The notes beneath the pieces were generated by a model that searched no databases, was not told the origin of the DNA, and saw nothing but the letters and a program-made list of their open reading frames with translations. From Bacteroidota bacterium (GTDB taxonomy: Bacteria; Bacteroidota; Rhodothermia; Rhodothermales; UBA10348), in NCBI GenBank assembly GCA_004356265.1, contig SMXK01000062.1, positions 1-5,458 on the forward strand: a DNA stretch of 5,458 nucleotides, written 5' to 3'. The translations under genes were made by a program, and so were the position numbers. Positions 4,384 through 5,458 of the stretch are shown here, piece after piece; the stretch's first letter is position 1, and every line of letters begins with the position of its first letter.

Positions 4384-5458
4384 ATGAGCGCAGCTCACGG
4401 AATACCACCTCGGCTTGCACAATGGATTCTGAGCCACTCGGTTTCGCCCGAAATCCGCTATGGCGCAATGGGCGATTTCGAACAGATCTATTCAGAAATT
4501 ACAGAGACCGATGGCCGCCGGCGTGCCGATGCGTGGTACTGGCGCCAGGTCGTTCGATCCCTTCCATTTTTTATCTCAGATACAATCATCTGGACATTAA
4601 TAATGTTAAAAAATTACCTGTTCGTCGCGTACCGAAATCTATATAAGAACAAGGCTTCTTCTATAGTGAACGTAGCCGGGCTGTCTCTTGCCGTGGCGTC
4701 AGCGATTCTTTCGTTCCTGTTCATCGAGAATACGTATACGAGGGACTGGTTTCACGAGAATGCTGACAACATCTTTCTTGTTGAGAACTACATTTCGCGA
4801 GGTCAGGACAATGTGCAGCTCCGGGGAGACACTCCTCTTCCTCTGGGCCCGGCGATGGAAACTGAAATTCCACAGGTCAAGCGAGCCGTACGAATATTTT
4901 CGGGCGAAATCTCACTTCAGCGCTCAGACAACACGTTCCAGGAATCCGTCTGGTACGCCGATCCGGATATTTTGGACATGTTCTCTTTTCGACTGCGCCT
5001 CGGAGACAAAAGCGCTCCAATTGGACACGACGATATTATTCTGAACGATGCGCTGGCTACAAAATATTTTGGTGATGAAAATCCGATTGGAAAAGAGCTG
5101 ACGGTGATTTTCAGCGACACCACATCGAGCACGTTTCTTGTCAAGGGCGTCGCCGCACCTTTTTCACCCAAAGCCAGCTTCAGGTTTTCGGCCGTAATTC
5201 ATATCGATCATCTGAAGGTTCTGGATATCGACGAAACGGATTGGTCGTACACGACGCGAGCAACATTTATTGAGCTCCAGGATCCTTCGGACATCGAACT
5301 GATTGCCGCGCAAATGGAAGGGTTTCGGGTGGAACAGAATGAGACCAATCCAGACCGGGCCGTGACTGAGTTTCTGTTTGCAAATCTGAGAACCGTATCA
5401 GCCAAGTCATATGCTGTGAGCGGGGATATTTCCGGCGGCTCTCATCCAGCTGCCGTTA
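4384..5458 (+). CDS. MacB/FtsX-type ABC transporter permease with N-terminal prefix domain (partial, runs off the right edge)
   Basis: The first 358 residues of a large membrane protein, open to the window end with no stop. Residues 7-62 (PPRLAQWILS, MGDFEQIYSE, AWYWRQVVRSLP) form the permease prefix domain typical of permeases paired with PadR. MLKNYLFVAYRNLYKNK from Met74 is the normal N-terminus of prefix-less MacB-like permeases. A membrane helix follows at about 92-114 (NVAGLSLAVASAIL). Then comes the periplasmic MacB core domain: DWFHENADNIFLVE, TPLPLGPAMETEIPQV, YADPDILDMFSFRL.LGD and IILNDALATKYFGDENPIGK. Such proteins are usually about 800 residues long with a C-terminal FtsX domain, which must lie downstream. 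They act with a MacB-like ATPase in export or mechanotransmission; none is encoded here. The start directly follows the padR stop, and no ribosome site is seen. ATG 4603 (Met74) could serve as an internal start. Confidence 0.93.
   Translation, partial: MSAAHGIPPRLAQWILSHSVSPEIRYGAMGDFEQIYSEITETDGRRRADAWYWRQVVRSLPFFISDTIIWTLIMLKNYLFVAYRNLYKNKASSIVNVAGLSLAVASAILSFLFIENTYTRDWFHENADNIFLVENYISRGQDNVQLRGDTPLPLGPAMETEIPQVKRAVRIFSGEISLQRSDNTFQESVWYADPDILDMFSFRLRLGDKSAPIGHDDIILNDALATKYFGDENPIGKELTVIFSDTTSSTFLVKGVAAPFSPKASFRFSAVIHIDHLKVLDIDETDWSYTTRATFIELQDPSDIELIAAQMEGFRVEQNETNPDRAVTEFLFANLRTVSAKSYAVSGDISGGSHPAAV

Noticed and set aside
4347..4646. Open frame of 99 codons over the padR end and permease start
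   Set aside because: It is out of frame with the clear prefix-domain and MacB-like protein reading from 4384, and its product is low-complexity and unlike a protein domain.
4688..5044. Open frame of 118 codons inside the permease
   Set aside because: The permease frame across the same bases carries the conserved MacB-type motifs; this is its shadow.
1..5458. CRISPR array, tRNA/rRNA, insertion sequence or defence system
   Set aside because: No spaced repeats, no tRNA-like or rRNA sequence, no transposase, nuclease or toxin motifs on either strand; the window is filled with intact chromosomal genes of one orientation.

Overview
The window is a stretch of ordinary bacterial chromosome with all seven supported genes on the + strand. 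No rRNA, tRNA, CRISPR array, transposase or phage gene was seen. The gene content suggests a Gram-negative member of the Bacteroidota/Rhodothermota group or a close relative. The reasons are a 2-TM protein with a 'TYSEAEI' N-terminal motif, a DUF6526 protein ending in 'IKNWKAD.YRV', and a PadR regulator joined to a MacB/FtsX-type permease with a 'PPRLAQW...WYWRQ..RSLP' prefix. Most starts also lack a Shine-Dalgarno sequence. This placement is an inference from protein style, not a database match.

Layout. Positions 1-87 are a short AT-rich leader. Positions 88-2026 hold a 2-TM membrane protein of unknown function followed with no real gap by an ApbE-type FAD:protein FMN transferase carrying a Sec signal peptide. 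Positions 2125-3393 hold an exported coiled-coil protein of unknown function (good GGAG ribosome site) and a DUF1415 protein that begins six bases after its stop. Positions 3503-3934 hold a stand-alone DUF6526 2-TM protein with a plausible promoter. A 125-base gap follows, containing a small duplication of the preceding stop region, a short GC hairpin, and a palindrome overlapping a promoter-like sequence. Positions 4060-5458 hold a two-gene unit: a short PadR repressor whose stop codon directly abuts the start of a permease. The permease runs off the right edge.

How the genes relate. The clearest functional unit is PadR plus permease, probably autoregulated through the palindrome at 4014-4033. 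ApbE acts outside the cytoplasmic membrane, attaching FMN to a threonine of a target protein, but no convincing target is encoded here. The 2-TM protein, the coiled-coil protein, DUF1415 and DUF6526 cannot be given a function from sequence alone. I see no strong case for a new defence or mobile system. The best leads are the PadR operator and prefix-domain permease, the inverted repeat ahead of the coiled-coil gene, and the two unknown envelope proteins flanking ApbE.
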